Shown: positions 10,001 through 17,907 of the stretch, one piece after another
How positions within the stretch are numbered: position 1 is the stretch's first letter
Layout: each line of letters begins with the position of its first letter
Assembly: GCA_002440745.1 (NCBI GenBank)
Contig: DJVB01000056.1
Location: 11,267 to 75,266 of the forward strand
DNA length: 64,000 bases
Origin: Bacteroidales bacterium UBA6267
Lineage (GTDB): Bacteria > Bacteroidota > Bacteroidia > Bacteroidales > UBA1556
Direction: 5' to 3'
Made by a program: the position numbers and the translations under genes
Notes under the pieces: model-generated
Databases searched by the model: none
Seen by the model: only the letters and a program-made list of their open reading frames with translations
What the model was told of the DNA's origin: nothing

Positions 10001-10172
10001 CACTGCTTGATATGATTTGGCGAACAGGAGATGTAGCGGCTACAGGTTGACTAATTGCCAATAAATCAGGTGATAAACTATTATTATTGATAGAGCCCAG
10101 ACCTTGGGATATTAAAATATTGGTCCATCCTATTCCGAAAATGATTACTAAGAATTGTATAATTGCTTTCAT
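7032..10172 (-). CDS. gingipain-like C25 cysteine peptidase, T9SS-secreted
   Basis: A 1046-aa secreted protease. The frame opens at 10202, but a promoter element at 10202-10209 covers that codon, so ATG 10172 is chosen. It gives a clean signal peptide (MKAIIQFLVIIFGIGWTNIL). A C25-type prodomain follows (about residues 60-210). The catalytic domain (about 250-640) carries the His in MYHRDHGYTDGYGWEH and the Cys in VVFSINCHTGDF, the gingipain-type Cys-His pair (ORF residues about 505 and 550). A fibronectin-III-like region lies near 770-860. The C-terminal 80 residues form a type A sorting domain ending PAGVYLVTAISGSRIENQK, so it should leave the cell through the type IX system and be surface-attached or released. 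The specificity (Arg or Lys) cannot be told from sequence. Confidence 0.9.
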   Translation of the reverse strand: MKAIIQFLVIIFGIGWTNILISQGLGSINNNSLSPDLLAISQPVAATSPVRQIISSSETQMEVQYNFSGVAIAPAVVEGDQYQYLHILNFPKMGQIGKPALPIHNDLVILPSDEYSIEIIEAPFIEYSGFNIHPALDAASDEAGQPEPSFVKDNQVYSTNAFFPSSIVEEEGVQIIRGVKMAIIQIRPVQYNPVTGIIRVYSKIRYKLVFSSSNNSFINLKYRNSDNFLKSMNNSVLNSELLPKKSTISAKSNNSADIILLTTPTFQAAADTLAQWKRQLGYTVKMISSSSWTSTAVMDSVHNLYNAMTPHPDYLIILGDQADVPAQQIAYSTTYYLTDLYYVCMDGTGDYTADMARGRISVTNANQALEVVQKIVNYERNPITDASFYNNVMSCAYFQDGSTYTSYKDGYADRRFLHTAEEIRSYLQTKNYSVSRTYFAFDNRNPTNYNNGYYSDGQAIPSDLLVSNGFNWTGNTSDLLNKLNAGAFIMYHRDHGYTDGYGWEHPYFLNQEASALVSNGNNINQLSNGDKLPVVFSINCHTGDFKRAECFAENFLRKNNGGAVGVFAPSYTSYSGYNDALITGLFDAIWSNPGLIPDFGSGGIVNPSLNAHGDLVTMGDVLNQGLLRMSQTWAQTTRRKMQNEIFHYFGDPSMKLWTSVPQTFNVSNLTSVIRLDSIISFSISNCADASYTLFIDDTLFAEGNAVNGQIIIPINVADSAKALLTIYKHNFRPIVKQININNVIKSVPPTHQASNIRFYTVSSKATSLTVTWDKGDGDFSMVKISDTDYFTDPVDSVEYTADNFYSGSGEQVVFRGYENSVTVYNLIEGKVYWFRVYEYNNEGEYSLYQTTEETNNPNASDGGGLLPVIYTAFSGEIENGIAKLEWVTSSEINNNYFAVEHSMDNATFSEIGRVDGFGMSNIPISYSFEHHNCSPGVNYYRLKQVDYDGKFEYSQIIYLQNADGGLGNLISYCHQSGTNLEISFSEVDAYQVRLTDIAGKAIFEKDLDATTQTSIPVNELPAGVYLVTAISGSRIENQKIIINRKF

Positions 10173-10201
10173 GACACTTTGATTTGATTGTTGTTGTGCC
10201 A

Positions 10202-10209
10202 CAAAACTA
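10202..10209 (-). promoter_or_regulatory. -7 element of the C25 protease gene
   Basis: The minus strand reads TAGTTTTG (TAnnTTTG). Transcription would start near 10195, which rules out the upstream ATG at 10202 and supports the start at 10172. Confidence 0.55.
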
Positions 10210-10555
10210 TTAGAACTGAATTCCTTTTGTCAATAATATCTATCCATTTTTTGGAATTTAATCAATAAAATATTATAAACTTATTTTAATATATTGATTT
10301 TCTGTTTTTTATATGTTTCCAAAATATAAACTTTCATTTTTTATGCGCAAATATATTTTTAACACCAAAAGACTAAAAAATGATATAATTTATTGATTTT
10401 ATGTTATTTAAATAAATAATGTCAAAAAAGCTTGTTTTTGGAATTTTTTAAATTCCCATTTTTGGAATTTTATTTTAAGAAAAACGTAAGAGAAACTGCT
10501 TCCGTATTGAAAGCATTTTTTAAACCAAGAAAAAGATAGAAAATAACTTCGTGGA
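10210..10555. other. AT-rich upstream region with three copies of TTTTTGGAATTT
   Basis: No gene is visible. The 12-mer TTTTTGGAATTT occurs in the same orientation at 10248-10259, 10435-10446 and 10459-10470. The last two copies are 24 bp apart and enclose GGAATTT-TTT-AAATTCC, a perfect 7-bp inverted repeat at 10440-10456. The region lies upstream of the C25 protease, so the repeats may be operator sites for that gene. Confidence 0.4.
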
Positions 10556-10882
10556 TTATTTAAAGATTAGCACCTTAACCACACGTGTTTTCTCAATAGC
10601 AGAATTTCCAGCAGCGTCTTTTACATTATATCTTAAAGTATATGAGCCCTCTGCATGAATATTAACTCCACCACCAACTTTAACCAAATTAGTAATATCG
10701 CCATCTACATCATCTGTTGCCTTAAAGCCCGGATCTGTGAAAGCAGAATCTAAATTACTGTAAACAAGGCTGTCTCCAAATAATTCAATAACCGGGGCTA
10801 CTGTATCCGATTCTTTGTCAGAGCAAGAGATTACGAAAATCAGAAATAGAGGTAAAATCAAAACTATAAATGCAAATTTCAT
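10556..10882 (-). CDS. small lipoprotein with a DUF5011-like Ig domain
   Basis: The 108-aa protein has a lipoprotein signal (about residues 1-19, lipobox VISC) and a single bacterial Ig-like domain. The pattern DTVAPVIELFGDS, then FTDPGFKATDDVDGDIT, then GSYTLRYNVKDAAGNSA is the standard signature of the DUF5011/HYR-type beta sandwich. Such domains usually occur as repeats in large adhesins or chitin- and sugar-binding proteins; here one domain stands alone on a lipid anchor. The partner or ligand is unknown. A promoter element is at 10916-10923. Confidence 0.82.
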   Translation of the reverse strand: MKFAFIVLILPLFLIFVISCSDKESDTVAPVIELFGDSLVYSNLDSAFTDPGFKATDDVDGDITNLVKVGGGVNIHAEGSYTLRYNVKDAAGNSAIEKTRVVKVLIFK

Positions 10883-10915
10883 AATATGGAATAATTTAAA
10901 TAAAAGTCATCGTTA

Positions 10916-10923
10916 CAAAATTA
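10916..10923 (-). promoter_or_regulatory. -7 element of the Ig-domain lipoprotein gene
   Basis: The minus strand reads TAATTTTG, 34 bp upstream of the ATG at 10882. Confidence 0.5.
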
Positions 10924-11123
10924 AACAATATTCTTTGAGTTTAGAGAAACAATATTATAATGACCACAAAGTTTTATTGAATTAAACTAAAATGACCTTT
11001 AGTTTTTTAAATTAAACGAAAGAGAAACACGCAAACCACTTTATAATTCTTATTATTTTAAGCATTTTAATTGAATATCTTAATCAGATTTATATTAATA
11101 CTTCACATAAACAATCATTACCT

Positions 11124-11131
11124 TATATTTG
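11124..11131 (+). promoter_or_regulatory. -7 element of the gamma-lyase gene
   Basis: TATATTTG matches TAnnTTTG and lies 40 bp before the ATG at 11171. Confidence 0.55.
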
Positions 11132-11170
11132 TAACGTTTTTGAAACAGCAACCAACTAAATAACTAAAAT

Positions 11171-12361
11171 ATGAAATTCAATCCAGCAAAAGCCCTTGAG
11201 AAATCAGCGAGCATTGGTTCGCATCGTGGAGTAAATCACATGATTAACGATTCAGCTACTTACACTTTTGAAAGTGGCGAGCAAATGACAGCTTGTTTTA
11301 ATGGAGAATTAGAAGGAGCATATCTGTACAGCAGACACTGGAATCCAACTAATTACGCCTTGTCAAAATCTCTTGCTGCTATGGAAGGCACCGAAGCAGC
11401 TTGGGACACAGGTTCAGGAATGGCAGCAATAACCAATGCCATTCTTCAGATTTGTAATGCCGGGGACCACATTGTCAGTTCAGTTTCTTCATACGGTGGC
11501 ACTTATGCCTTCATGAAATTTTATTTGCCAAAGTTTAATATTCAAACAGATTTCGTGAATATTACAGATTTAGAATCGGTAGAAAAAGCCATTAAACCAA
11601 ACACCAAAATTCTTTATACCGAATCGCTTACCAATCCACTTTTGCAGGTAGCTGACATACCGGCTTTACGCAAAATTGCAGATAAATACCAACTGACTTT
11701 GATAATTGACAATACCTTTACACCTCTTATTATTAGTCCAATTCAGCTTGGTGCTGATATTGTTGTGTATAGCTTGACTAAGTTTGTGAATGGCAAAAAC
11801 GATACAACTGCAGGTGCAATTTGCGCATCAGAGGAATTTATTAATTCTTTAATCAACCTTAACGATGGAAGCAGCATGTTGCTTGGTGGAGTTTTAGACA
11901 GCATCCGCGCAGCCAATATCCATAAAAACCTCTTCACACTTCCAATTCGCATGAAAAAGCATAGCGAAAACGCCATGTTTTTAGCTATGAAGTTTAAAGA
12001 AATGGGGCTAAGAACGGTTTACCCTGGATTACCTGAGCACCCACAGCACGAACTTATGAAGTCGATTATGAATCCCGATTTTGGATTCGGAGGCATGGTT
12101 GCAATTGATCTTGAGACACCCGAAAGAGCCAGCAAATTTATGAGTTTGATGCAAGAAAAAGGGGTCGGCTATTTGGCCGTTAGTTTAGGATATTTCAAGA
12201 CACTATTTAGTAATTCGGGCAAAAGCACTTCAAGTGAAGTGCCGGAAGAAACCCAACGAGATATGGGATTAAGTCCGGGGCTTGTGCGCTATTCTGTTGG
12301 ACTCGACCACGATATTAATGCTTCTTTTAAAACCATTGAAGAGTGCTATAAACAATTGTAA
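11171..12361 (+). CDS. Cys/Met metabolism PLP-dependent enzyme (methionine gamma-lyase / cystathionine gamma-synthase type)
   Basis: The 396-aa protein is a fold-type I PLP enzyme of the trans-sulfuration family. YSRHWNPT near residue 53 is the cofactor phosphate-binding Tyr-Ser-Arg from the neighbouring subunit. Other marks are GSGMAAITNAI near 81, IIDNTFTPL near 178 (the Asp that contacts the PLP nitrogen) and VVYSLTKFVNGKND, whose K204 is the Schiff-base lysine. The length is normal. Methionine gamma-lyase, cystathionine gamma-synthase and O-acetylhomoserine sulfhydrylase share these motifs; I favour the gamma-lyase side on overall wording but cannot settle it. A promoter and a strong terminator (12381-12418) make it monocistronic. 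Confidence 0.85.
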   Translation: MKFNPAKALEKSASIGSHRGVNHMINDSATYTFESGEQMTACFNGELEGAYLYSRHWNPTNYALSKSLAAMEGTEAAWDTGSGMAAITNAILQICNAGDHIVSSVSSYGGTYAFMKFYLPKFNIQTDFVNITDLESVEKAIKPNTKILYTESLTNPLLQVADIPALRKIADKYQLTLIIDNTFTPLIISPIQLGADIVVYSLTKFVNGKNDTTAGAICASEEFINSLINLNDGSSMLLGGVLDSIRAANIHKNLFTLPIRMKKHSENAMFLAMKFKEMGLRTVYPGLPEHPQHELMKSIMNPDFGFGGMVAIDLETPERASKFMSLMQEKGVGYLAVSLGYFKTLFSNSGKSTSSEVPEETQRDMGLSPGLVRYSVGLDHDINASFKTIEECYKQL

Positions 12362-12380
12362 TTCAAATCAATGAGCTCCG

Positions 12381-12418
12381 AAAAAAGTCGCTACTTTAAA
12401 AAAAGTGGCGACTTTTTG
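12381..12418 (+). terminator. strong intrinsic terminator after the gamma-lyase gene
   Basis: AAAAAGTCGC pairs perfectly with GCGACTTTTT, with further pairing inside the stem (ACTT/AAGT). A T tract closes the right side, about 20 bp after the stop. Confidence 0.85.
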
Positions 12419-12513
12419 CTTTTCAATTATTCCCAATAATAAATAATTTTCAACAAGCATTTTTTGTTTACTTTGTGTTTTCTTTTTTCTAAACATAACA
12501 TTACCATAATCTT

Positions 12514-13866
12514 ATGGCACTTAATGAATTGTCTGCGATATCGCCCGTAGATGGACGGTACAGAAATAAAGTGGCTCAACTTGCCGATTATTTTAGCGAA
12601 GAAGCTCTCATTAAATATCGAGTCCTAATCGAAATTGAGTATTTCATCGCTCTTTGTGAAATTCCATTGCCTCAACTCTCAGGTTTTGAAGAAGAAAAAT
12701 TTGACCAACTGAGAGATATTTATCTCAATTTTTCATCGGAGCAGGCGGAAAAAATCAAAGAGATTGAATCCGTTACCAACCACGATGTTAAAGCTGTGGA
12801 ATATTTCCTTCGTGACCTATTTGACGAGTTACAAATATCTGAATACAAGGAATTTATTCATTTTGGACTCACAAGCCAAGACATAAATAATACGGCTATT
12901 CCTCTGAGTTTAAAGGATGCTTTTCAGAAAGTTTTACAGCCGGAATTATTAGATTTGATGCGCACAATCAGTCATCTTGCCATTGAATGGAAACAAATTC
13001 CTATGTTGGCAAAAACCCATGGACAACCCGCCTCTCCTACCCGTTTAGGAAAAGAAATTTACGTTTTCTACAATCGACTTTCAGAGCAGTTTAACACACT
13101 GATTTCTACTCCGTATTCAGCAAAATTTGGTGGAGCAACAGGCAATTTTAATGCACATAATGTGGCTTATCCCGAAATCGATTGGATTGATTTTGCCAAT
13201 AATTTTGTTGAAAACACCCTCGAACTAAAACGTTCAGCCGTAACAACCCAGATTGACCACTATGATCATTTGGCAGCCTATTTTGATGCTTTGAGTCGAA
13301 TCAATACCATTCTAATTGATTTTTCGAGAGATATTTGGCAATACATCAGCATGGGATACTTCAAACAAAAAATCAAAGAAGGCGAAGTTGGCTCGTCAGC
13401 CATGCCGCATAAAGTAAACCCAATTGATTTCGAAAATGCCGAAGGAAATTTAGGCATGTCAAATGCCATTGCGCATTTCCTATCGTCAAAACTTCCTATT
13501 TCAAGATTGCAACGCGACTTAACCGATTCAACGGTTTTGAGGAATATCGGGCTTCCGTTTAGTCATAGCTTGATTGCATACAAATCCATTTTGAAAGGTC
13601 TCAACAAACTGATAATTGACACCAAAGCAATTGAGGCTGACCTCGAGGACAATTGGGCGGTAGTTGCCGAAGCAATCCAAACAATCCTTAGGAGAGAAAA
13701 CTATCCCCATCCTTATGAGGCCTTAAAAACGCTCACCAGAACCAATAGTAAAATTACCGCAGAAAGCATCCGTGAATTTATTTTGGATTTGAACGTTTCG
13801 GAAGATGTGAAAGAGGAATTACTGCAAATTACACCTTATAATTATACCGGTATCGATTTAATATAA
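12514..13866 (+). CDS. purB: adenylosuccinate lyase
   Basis: The 450-aa enzyme cleaves SAICAR to AICAR plus fumarate, and adenylosuccinate to AMP plus fumarate, in purine synthesis. The N-terminus ELSAISPVDGRYRNKV is characteristic of the E. coli-type PurB subgroup. AKTHGQPASPTRLGKE near residue 168 carries the catalytic His. The fumarase/aspartase superfamily signature GSSAMPHKVNPIDFENAEGN lies near 292, with the catalytic Ser in the flexible loop. The length is normal. The next gene, mnmE, starts 1 bp after the stop, so the two are coupled. Another purine gene, purC, lies 7 kb downstream. Confidence 0.97.
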   Translation: MALNELSAISPVDGRYRNKVAQLADYFSEEALIKYRVLIEIEYFIALCEIPLPQLSGFEEEKFDQLRDIYLNFSSEQAEKIKEIESVTNHDVKAVEYFLRDLFDELQISEYKEFIHFGLTSQDINNTAIPLSLKDAFQKVLQPELLDLMRTISHLAIEWKQIPMLAKTHGQPASPTRLGKEIYVFYNRLSEQFNTLISTPYSAKFGGATGNFNAHNVAYPEIDWIDFANNFVENTLELKRSAVTTQIDHYDHLAAYFDALSRINTILIDFSRDIWQYISMGYFKQKIKEGEVGSSAMPHKVNPIDFENAEGNLGMSNAIAHFLSSKLPISRLQRDLTDSTVLRNIGLPFSHSLIAYKSILKGLNKLIIDTKAIEADLEDNWAVVAEAIQTILRRENYPHPYEALKTLTRTNSKITAESIREFILDLNVSEDVKEELLQITPYNYTGIDLI

Positions 13867-13867
13867 A

Positions 13868-15235
13868 ATGCAGGTTAGCGATTTTCTTTTTAAAACAGAC
13901 CCGATTGCAGCCATAGCCACGGGTGGAAATGCTTCAGCTATTGCCATTATTCGATGCAGCGGCGAGGGTGTTATCCAAAAAATCAGCACTATTTTTAGGC
14001 CTAAAAAACAAGCTCAAGACATCCTAACTTTACCAGGCTATAGGCAAGTTTATGGAAGCATTTATGACGGTGATTATCTTATAGACGAGGTGATTATCAG
14101 CATTTACCGAAATCCACATTCCTTTACGGGTGAAGATAGTGTAGAAATCAGCTGTCATGGTTCCGTTTTCATCCAAAAGAGAATATTGGTACTTCTCAAT
14201 AAAATCGGAATCAGACCGGCGCAAGCGGGAGAGTTTACGTTAAGAGCTTGGAAAAACCGGAAATATGATTTAGCTCAGGCCGAAGCAATTGCCGACTTGA
14301 TTGATAGCCGCAGCGAAACCGCTCATCAAATTGCTATACAACATCTTAAGGGACAATTTTCGGATACGATCAAAAAACTGCGACAAGATTTTATACATTT
14401 CGCTTCTCTTCTTGAATTAGAACTTGACTTTGCTGAGGAAGATTTGGAATTTGCAGATAGAGAAAATTTTAACGTTTTAATTAAAAATTTAAGCACCCAC
14501 ATACAGCAACTCATTGATTCATATCAAATTGGAAAAGCAATCAAGGAAGGAATTCCTGTTGCAATCATTGGCAAACCAAATGTTGGAAAATCTTCATTAT
14601 TAAATCAATTATTACAAGATGACAAAGCTATAGTTTCAGATATTGAAGGAACCACGAGGGATTTAATAGAAGATGTGATTGATTTGAATGGTTATCTTTT
14701 TCGGTTTATCGACACAGCCGGCATCAGACAATCTGACGATATAATCGAAAAGCTTGGCATCGAACGAAGTATGAAAGCTATAGAAAGAGCTGCGATAGTT
14801 ATCTATTTGATTGACGAAAAAGGAATTACTGTTGATGATGAAGTTTTATTGAATCATATACAAAATAGCCAAAAACTGCTTATCAAAGCACAAAACAAAA
14901 CTGACCTAATCAACTCACCTACAACCGATTGGATTGCATTGTCAGTCAAATTACAGAAAGGCGTTGAACTGATAATCGAAAATTTGCTGAGCTATGTAGA
15001 AAAGCATAATATTAATAATCGAACTATCGTTACTTCCGCCAGACATGTTTTTCTTTTGGAGCAAACTCAGAAGGAATTAACTCAAATTCAAAGTGATTTT
15101 ATGGAAGGTATTCCAACAGATTTGATTGCTATTTCAGTAAGGTCAGCTATGAATTATCTTGGTGAAATCACGGGGACAATACACGTTGACAACCTCTTAG
15201 AAAATATTTTTAGTAAATTTTGTATTGGAAAATGA
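13868..15235 (+). CDS. mnmE: tRNA uridine-5-carboxymethylaminomethyl modification GTPase
   Basis: The 455-aa protein acts with MnmG to build the cmnm5 modification at wobble U34 of certain tRNAs. The N-terminal folate-binding domain begins DPIAAIATGGNASAIAIIR. An inserted G domain holds G1 GKPNVGKSS at residues 235-243, the GTTRD switch near 268, DTAGIRQSDD near 287 and NKTD near 343. The C-terminus FCIGK is the invariant end with the catalytic Cys. Everything is intact. Its stop overlaps the GtrA start as ATGA. Confidence 0.97.
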   Translation: MQVSDFLFKTDPIAAIATGGNASAIAIIRCSGEGVIQKISTIFRPKKQAQDILTLPGYRQVYGSIYDGDYLIDEVIISIYRNPHSFTGEDSVEISCHGSVFIQKRILVLLNKIGIRPAQAGEFTLRAWKNRKYDLAQAEAIADLIDSRSETAHQIAIQHLKGQFSDTIKKLRQDFIHFASLLELELDFAEEDLEFADRENFNVLIKNLSTHIQQLIDSYQIGKAIKEGIPVAIIGKPNVGKSSLLNQLLQDDKAIVSDIEGTTRDLIEDVIDLNGYLFRFIDTAGIRQSDDIIEKLGIERSMKAIERAAIVIYLIDEKGITVDDEVLLNHIQNSQKLLIKAQNKTDLINSPTTDWIALSVKLQKGVELIIENLLSYVEKHNINNRTIVTSARHVFLLEQTQKELTQIQSDFMEGIPTDLIAISVRSAMNYLGEITGTIHVDNLLENIFSKFCIGK

Positions 15236-15765
15236 TCAGAGAATTATTAGAAAAATCAGGCGAATGGATTAGTGAAAGGTTGACATTTTTTTATCAACCG
15301 TTATTCAACCGTTTTTTAAGTAAAGAAACCTTTTTGTATGCCTCAACCGGAGGAGCGAATACAGTTTTCGATATTTTTCTGTATTTCATATTTTATAATT
15401 TTATTTTTCACAAAGAACTATTTACCTTTTTTAATATTCATATTAGCCCACATATTGCAGCCTTTTTATTTGTTTTCCCAATTACATTTATAACAGGCTT
15501 TTATTTAGCTAAATACGTAACTTTCACAGCATCCTCGTTAAAGGGACGAAAACAACTTTTCAGATACGCCGTTTCGGTGGGCGGATCAATAATTCTTAAC
15601 TACCTACTATTAAAGCTTTTAGTTGAAAATTTCAAAATCTACCCAACTCCATCTAAGATGATAACTACAGTAATTGTGGTGATATACAGCTTTCTCATTC
15701 AAAAGTTTTTCACCTTTAAAACTGGCAAAAAACAATTGTCTAAAGCAACTATTGCAGATGATTAA
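15232..15765 (+). CDS. GtrA family membrane protein
   Basis: This 177-aa integral membrane protein has four hydrophobic segments and the GtrA-type opening FLYASTGGANTVFDIFLYFIFY. Family members are thought to move polyprenyl-linked sugars or to assist cell-surface polysaccharide assembly. An upstream start codon exists in the same frame, but the ATG at 15232 is chosen because it overlaps the mnmE stop as ATGA. The 3' end overlaps the convergent tpiA gene by 4 bp. Confidence 0.85.
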   Translation: MIRELLEKSGEWISERLTFFYQPLFNRFLSKETFLYASTGGANTVFDIFLYFIFYNFIFHKELFTFFNIHISPHIAAFLFVFPITFITGFYLAKYVTFTASSLKGRKQLFRYAVSVGGSIILNYLLLKLLVENFKIYPTPSKMITTVIVVIYSFLIQKFFTFKTGKKQLSKATIADD

Positions 15766-16520
15766 AAGCTATTTGCAATCTCAATAAATTCAGCAGCTTT
15801 AAGTGATGCTCCTCCAATCAATCCACCATCAACATCAATATTTGCAAATAATTGATAGGCATTTTTCGCATTGCAACTTCCTCCATATAAAATAGAAATG
15901 GACTCAGCGACATCACTGCCATACTTATCGACTAAAAGTTTCCGAATATAGGAATGCATTTCTTGGGCTTGCTCTGAAGTCGCATTTTTACCGGTACCAA
16001 TTGCCCAAACAGGTTCGTAAGCAATCACAACTTGTTGAATCTCATCTTCATTCAGGTGAAACAAACCTTCTTCAAGGTGATTTTTAACTACATCAAAATG
16101 ATTTTCTGCTTCACGGTCTTCAAGATTTTCCCCACAGCATACAATTGGCGTAATGGAGTACTCTAATAGCTTATTCACTTTTTTTGCCACATCTTCATTT
16201 GTTTCGTGAAAGAGCTTGCGCCGTTCGCTATGGCCAACAATGCAATATTCCACTTCAATAGAGGAAAGCATTTCAGCGGAAATCTCGCCGGTGTAGGCTC
16301 CATTATCAAATGCACTCACATTTTGAGCTCCGACATGAATATCAACCTCCTCAGCAACATCAGTGGCTAATTCCAAAAAGGGAGCAGGCGGACAAACCAC
16401 CAACTCAACACCTTTAATCGGGTTTTCGGCGATAATTTCTTTAATCTCATATAACAAATCATCAGCCTCCGTGAAGGTTTTATTCATCTTCCAGTTTCCG
16501 GCAACTATCTTCTTTCTCAT
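15762..16520 (-). CDS. tpiA: triosephosphate isomerase
   Basis: The 252-aa glycolytic enzyme interconverts dihydroxyacetone phosphate and glyceraldehyde 3-phosphate. Catalytic residues are visible: Lys in AGNWKMNK near 11, His in VGHSERRKLF near 97, and Glu in AYEPVWAIGTGKNA near 167, followed by the phosphate-binding loops YGGSCNAKN and GGLIGGASLK. The frame extends upstream to 16556, but a -7 element at 16545-16552 lies inside that extension, so ATG 16520 (MRKKIVAGNWK) is the start. It converges on gtrA with a 4-bp overlap. Confidence 0.97.
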   Translation of the reverse strand: MRKKIVAGNWKMNKTFTEADDLLYEIKEIIAENPIKGVELVVCPPAPFLELATDVAEEVDIHVGAQNVSAFDNGAYTGEISAEMLSSIEVEYCIVGHSERRKLFHETNEDVAKKVNKLLEYSITPIVCCGENLEDREAENHFDVVKNHLEEGLFHLNEDEIQQVVIAYEPVWAIGTGKNATSEQAQEMHSYIRKLLVDKYGSDVAESISILYGGSCNAKNAYQLFANIDVDGGLIGGASLKAAEFIEIANSF

Positions 16521-16544
16521 AATATAAATGTTTATTTGTTTGGG

Positions 16545-16552
16545 CAAAAATA
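16545..16552 (-). promoter_or_regulatory. -7 element of tpiA
   Basis: The minus strand reads TATTTTTG (TAnnTTTG), 25 bp upstream of the chosen ATG at 16520. Confidence 0.55.
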
Positions 16553-16635
16553 CCAATAAACCTTCAACTCTTTATTTCTTTTATGTTAGATTTTGGTATA
16601 ATTAAAAATTACAAATTCGCAATTTTATAAATTAG

Positions 16636-16643
16636 TATTTTTG
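16636..16643 (+). promoter_or_regulatory. -7 element of the DUF456 gene
   Basis: TATTTTTG matches TAnnTTTG, 26 bp upstream of the ATG at 16669. It is divergent from the tpiA promoter. Confidence 0.5.
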
Positions 16644-16668
16644 GACTTTACAAATTAAAACAGCATTT

Positions 16669-17166
16669 ATGGACTTATTACTTGTAGTAGTTGGATTGAT
16701 ATTTATATTGTTAGGCATTGCAGGTTGTATTCTTCCGGTTATTCCCGGTCCACCTTTAGCTTATGTTGGTTTGCTTTTTATGCATTGGACCAAGTTCGCA
16801 AATTTTAGTAGTAATTTTCTGATTCTATGGGCATTAGTTGCAATAGCCGTAACAGTATTGGATTATATTGTTCCGGTTTGGGGAACAAAAAAATTTGGAG
16901 GAACAAAATATGGCACATGGGGATCCATGATTGGTTTGATTCTCGGCTTGTTTTTAGGACCTATTGGTATCATCGCTGGCCCTTTTGTTGGAGCATTATT
17001 AGGTGAACTAATTGGCGGAAGGAACTCCAATGAAGCCATGAAAGCCGCAACAGGTTCATTTATTGGATTCTTGCTTGGTTCGGGAATAAAACTTATTGCC
17101 TCAGGCATGATGGCTTTTTATTTCTTTAAGAAATCATTCGCTTATATTAGTCAGGCATTTAATTAA
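16669..17166 (+). CDS. DUF456 family membrane protein
   Basis: The 165-aa protein is very hydrophobic, with glycine-rich helices. The N-terminal GLIFILLGIAGCILPVIPGPPLAYVGLL and the central KFGGTKYGTWGSMIGLILG with PIGIIAGPFVGALLGELIGG are the recurring DUF456 glycine-zipper-like segments. About four membrane spans are expected in the inner membrane. The family has no established function. It stands alone between divergent tpiA and a convergent acylphosphatase-like gene. Confidence 0.85.
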   Translation: MDLLLVVVGLIFILLGIAGCILPVIPGPPLAYVGLLFMHWTKFANFSSNFLILWALVAIAVTVLDYIVPVWGTKKFGGTKYGTWGSMIGLILGLFLGPIGIIAGPFVGALLGELIGGRNSNEAMKAATGSFIGFLLGSGIKLIASGMMAFYFFKKSFAYISQAFN

Positions 17167-17358
17167 TTGAAGTTAGAAAGAATTGTTAAGTTGCTGATTT
17201 TAAAACACCTAATTGTTTATAATGCTATAATTACTAAATCAAGTTTTTGTTAAGTAGTATAGATAATTGAAAGTGCTTTAGTTTGAATTATTAATTATTT
17301 TGTGATTCTAGGTACAGTATGTCGAAAAAAGGGTGATTAATCAGTTTTGCAAATTGTG

Positions 17359-17691
17359 CTATTTCTTACCGCGTGCTTTGAGTAATTTTGTAAAAAGAGA
17401 AATCTTTTCATCCTTGTGAACCCGCTTAGAAACAAATCCGCGAAGATTCATTACTTCCTGCTCGGTTACATCAAAAGTATATATAAAAGGTCTAAGAGGG
17501 CCGTTTTGTAAAAATTCCACATAAGATTGCAAGTTTTCGGGGGAGCCTTCTGCATTTAGCTCAACGTCGCGAGAATTACCATTCAAATAAATAGCATCTA
17601 TTCCATACTTATTTGCACCAACCTGACAATAATAATTAAAGTCAGTCTTGTCCAAATCCCCTTCAATTTTTATATAAAAATGCTTTGTCAT
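17359..17691 (-). CDS. acylphosphatase-like domain protein lacking the catalytic Arg
   Basis: The 110-aa protein follows the acylphosphatase layout: a first strand (HFYIKIEGDLDKTDFNYYCQVGANKYGI), a middle strand with LNGNSRDVELNAEGSPENLQSYVEFLQNG, then a basic tail. The central part corresponds to the family's NxxDGxVE-x-AEG segment. The catalytic loop GxVQGVxFR is replaced by EGDLDKTDF with no Arg in it, so acylphosphatase activity is doubtful and a binding or structural role is more likely. The family call rests on this pattern. A promoter element lies at 17753-17760. Confidence 0.65.
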   Translation of the reverse strand: MTKHFYIKIEGDLDKTDFNYYCQVGANKYGIDAIYLNGNSRDVELNAEGSPENLQSYVEFLQNGPLRPFIYTFDVTEQEVMNLRGFVSKRVHKDEKISLFTKLLKARGKK

Positions 17692-17752
17692 AATTTCTAA
17701 TTAGCGCAACGAAACCAAAGTAACATTATAAATGTCGTCTAAATAAGTCAGG

Positions 17753-17760
17753 CAAAAGTA
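17753..17760 (-). promoter_or_regulatory. -7 element of the acylphosphatase-like gene
   Basis: The minus strand reads TACTTTTG, about 60 bp upstream of the ATG at 17691. Confidence 0.45.
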
Positions 17761-17907
17761 CAAACATTATTTTATTGTGAACATATATTATTCGCGTTTT
17801 TTTAGGTTTTTTACCTAAATTTAATACTGATATTTATCAAATTATTTAAAATAAAGGTAAATAACTATTAATCAATAATCTAAAAAACCATATTAACAAT
17901 TAAAAGT

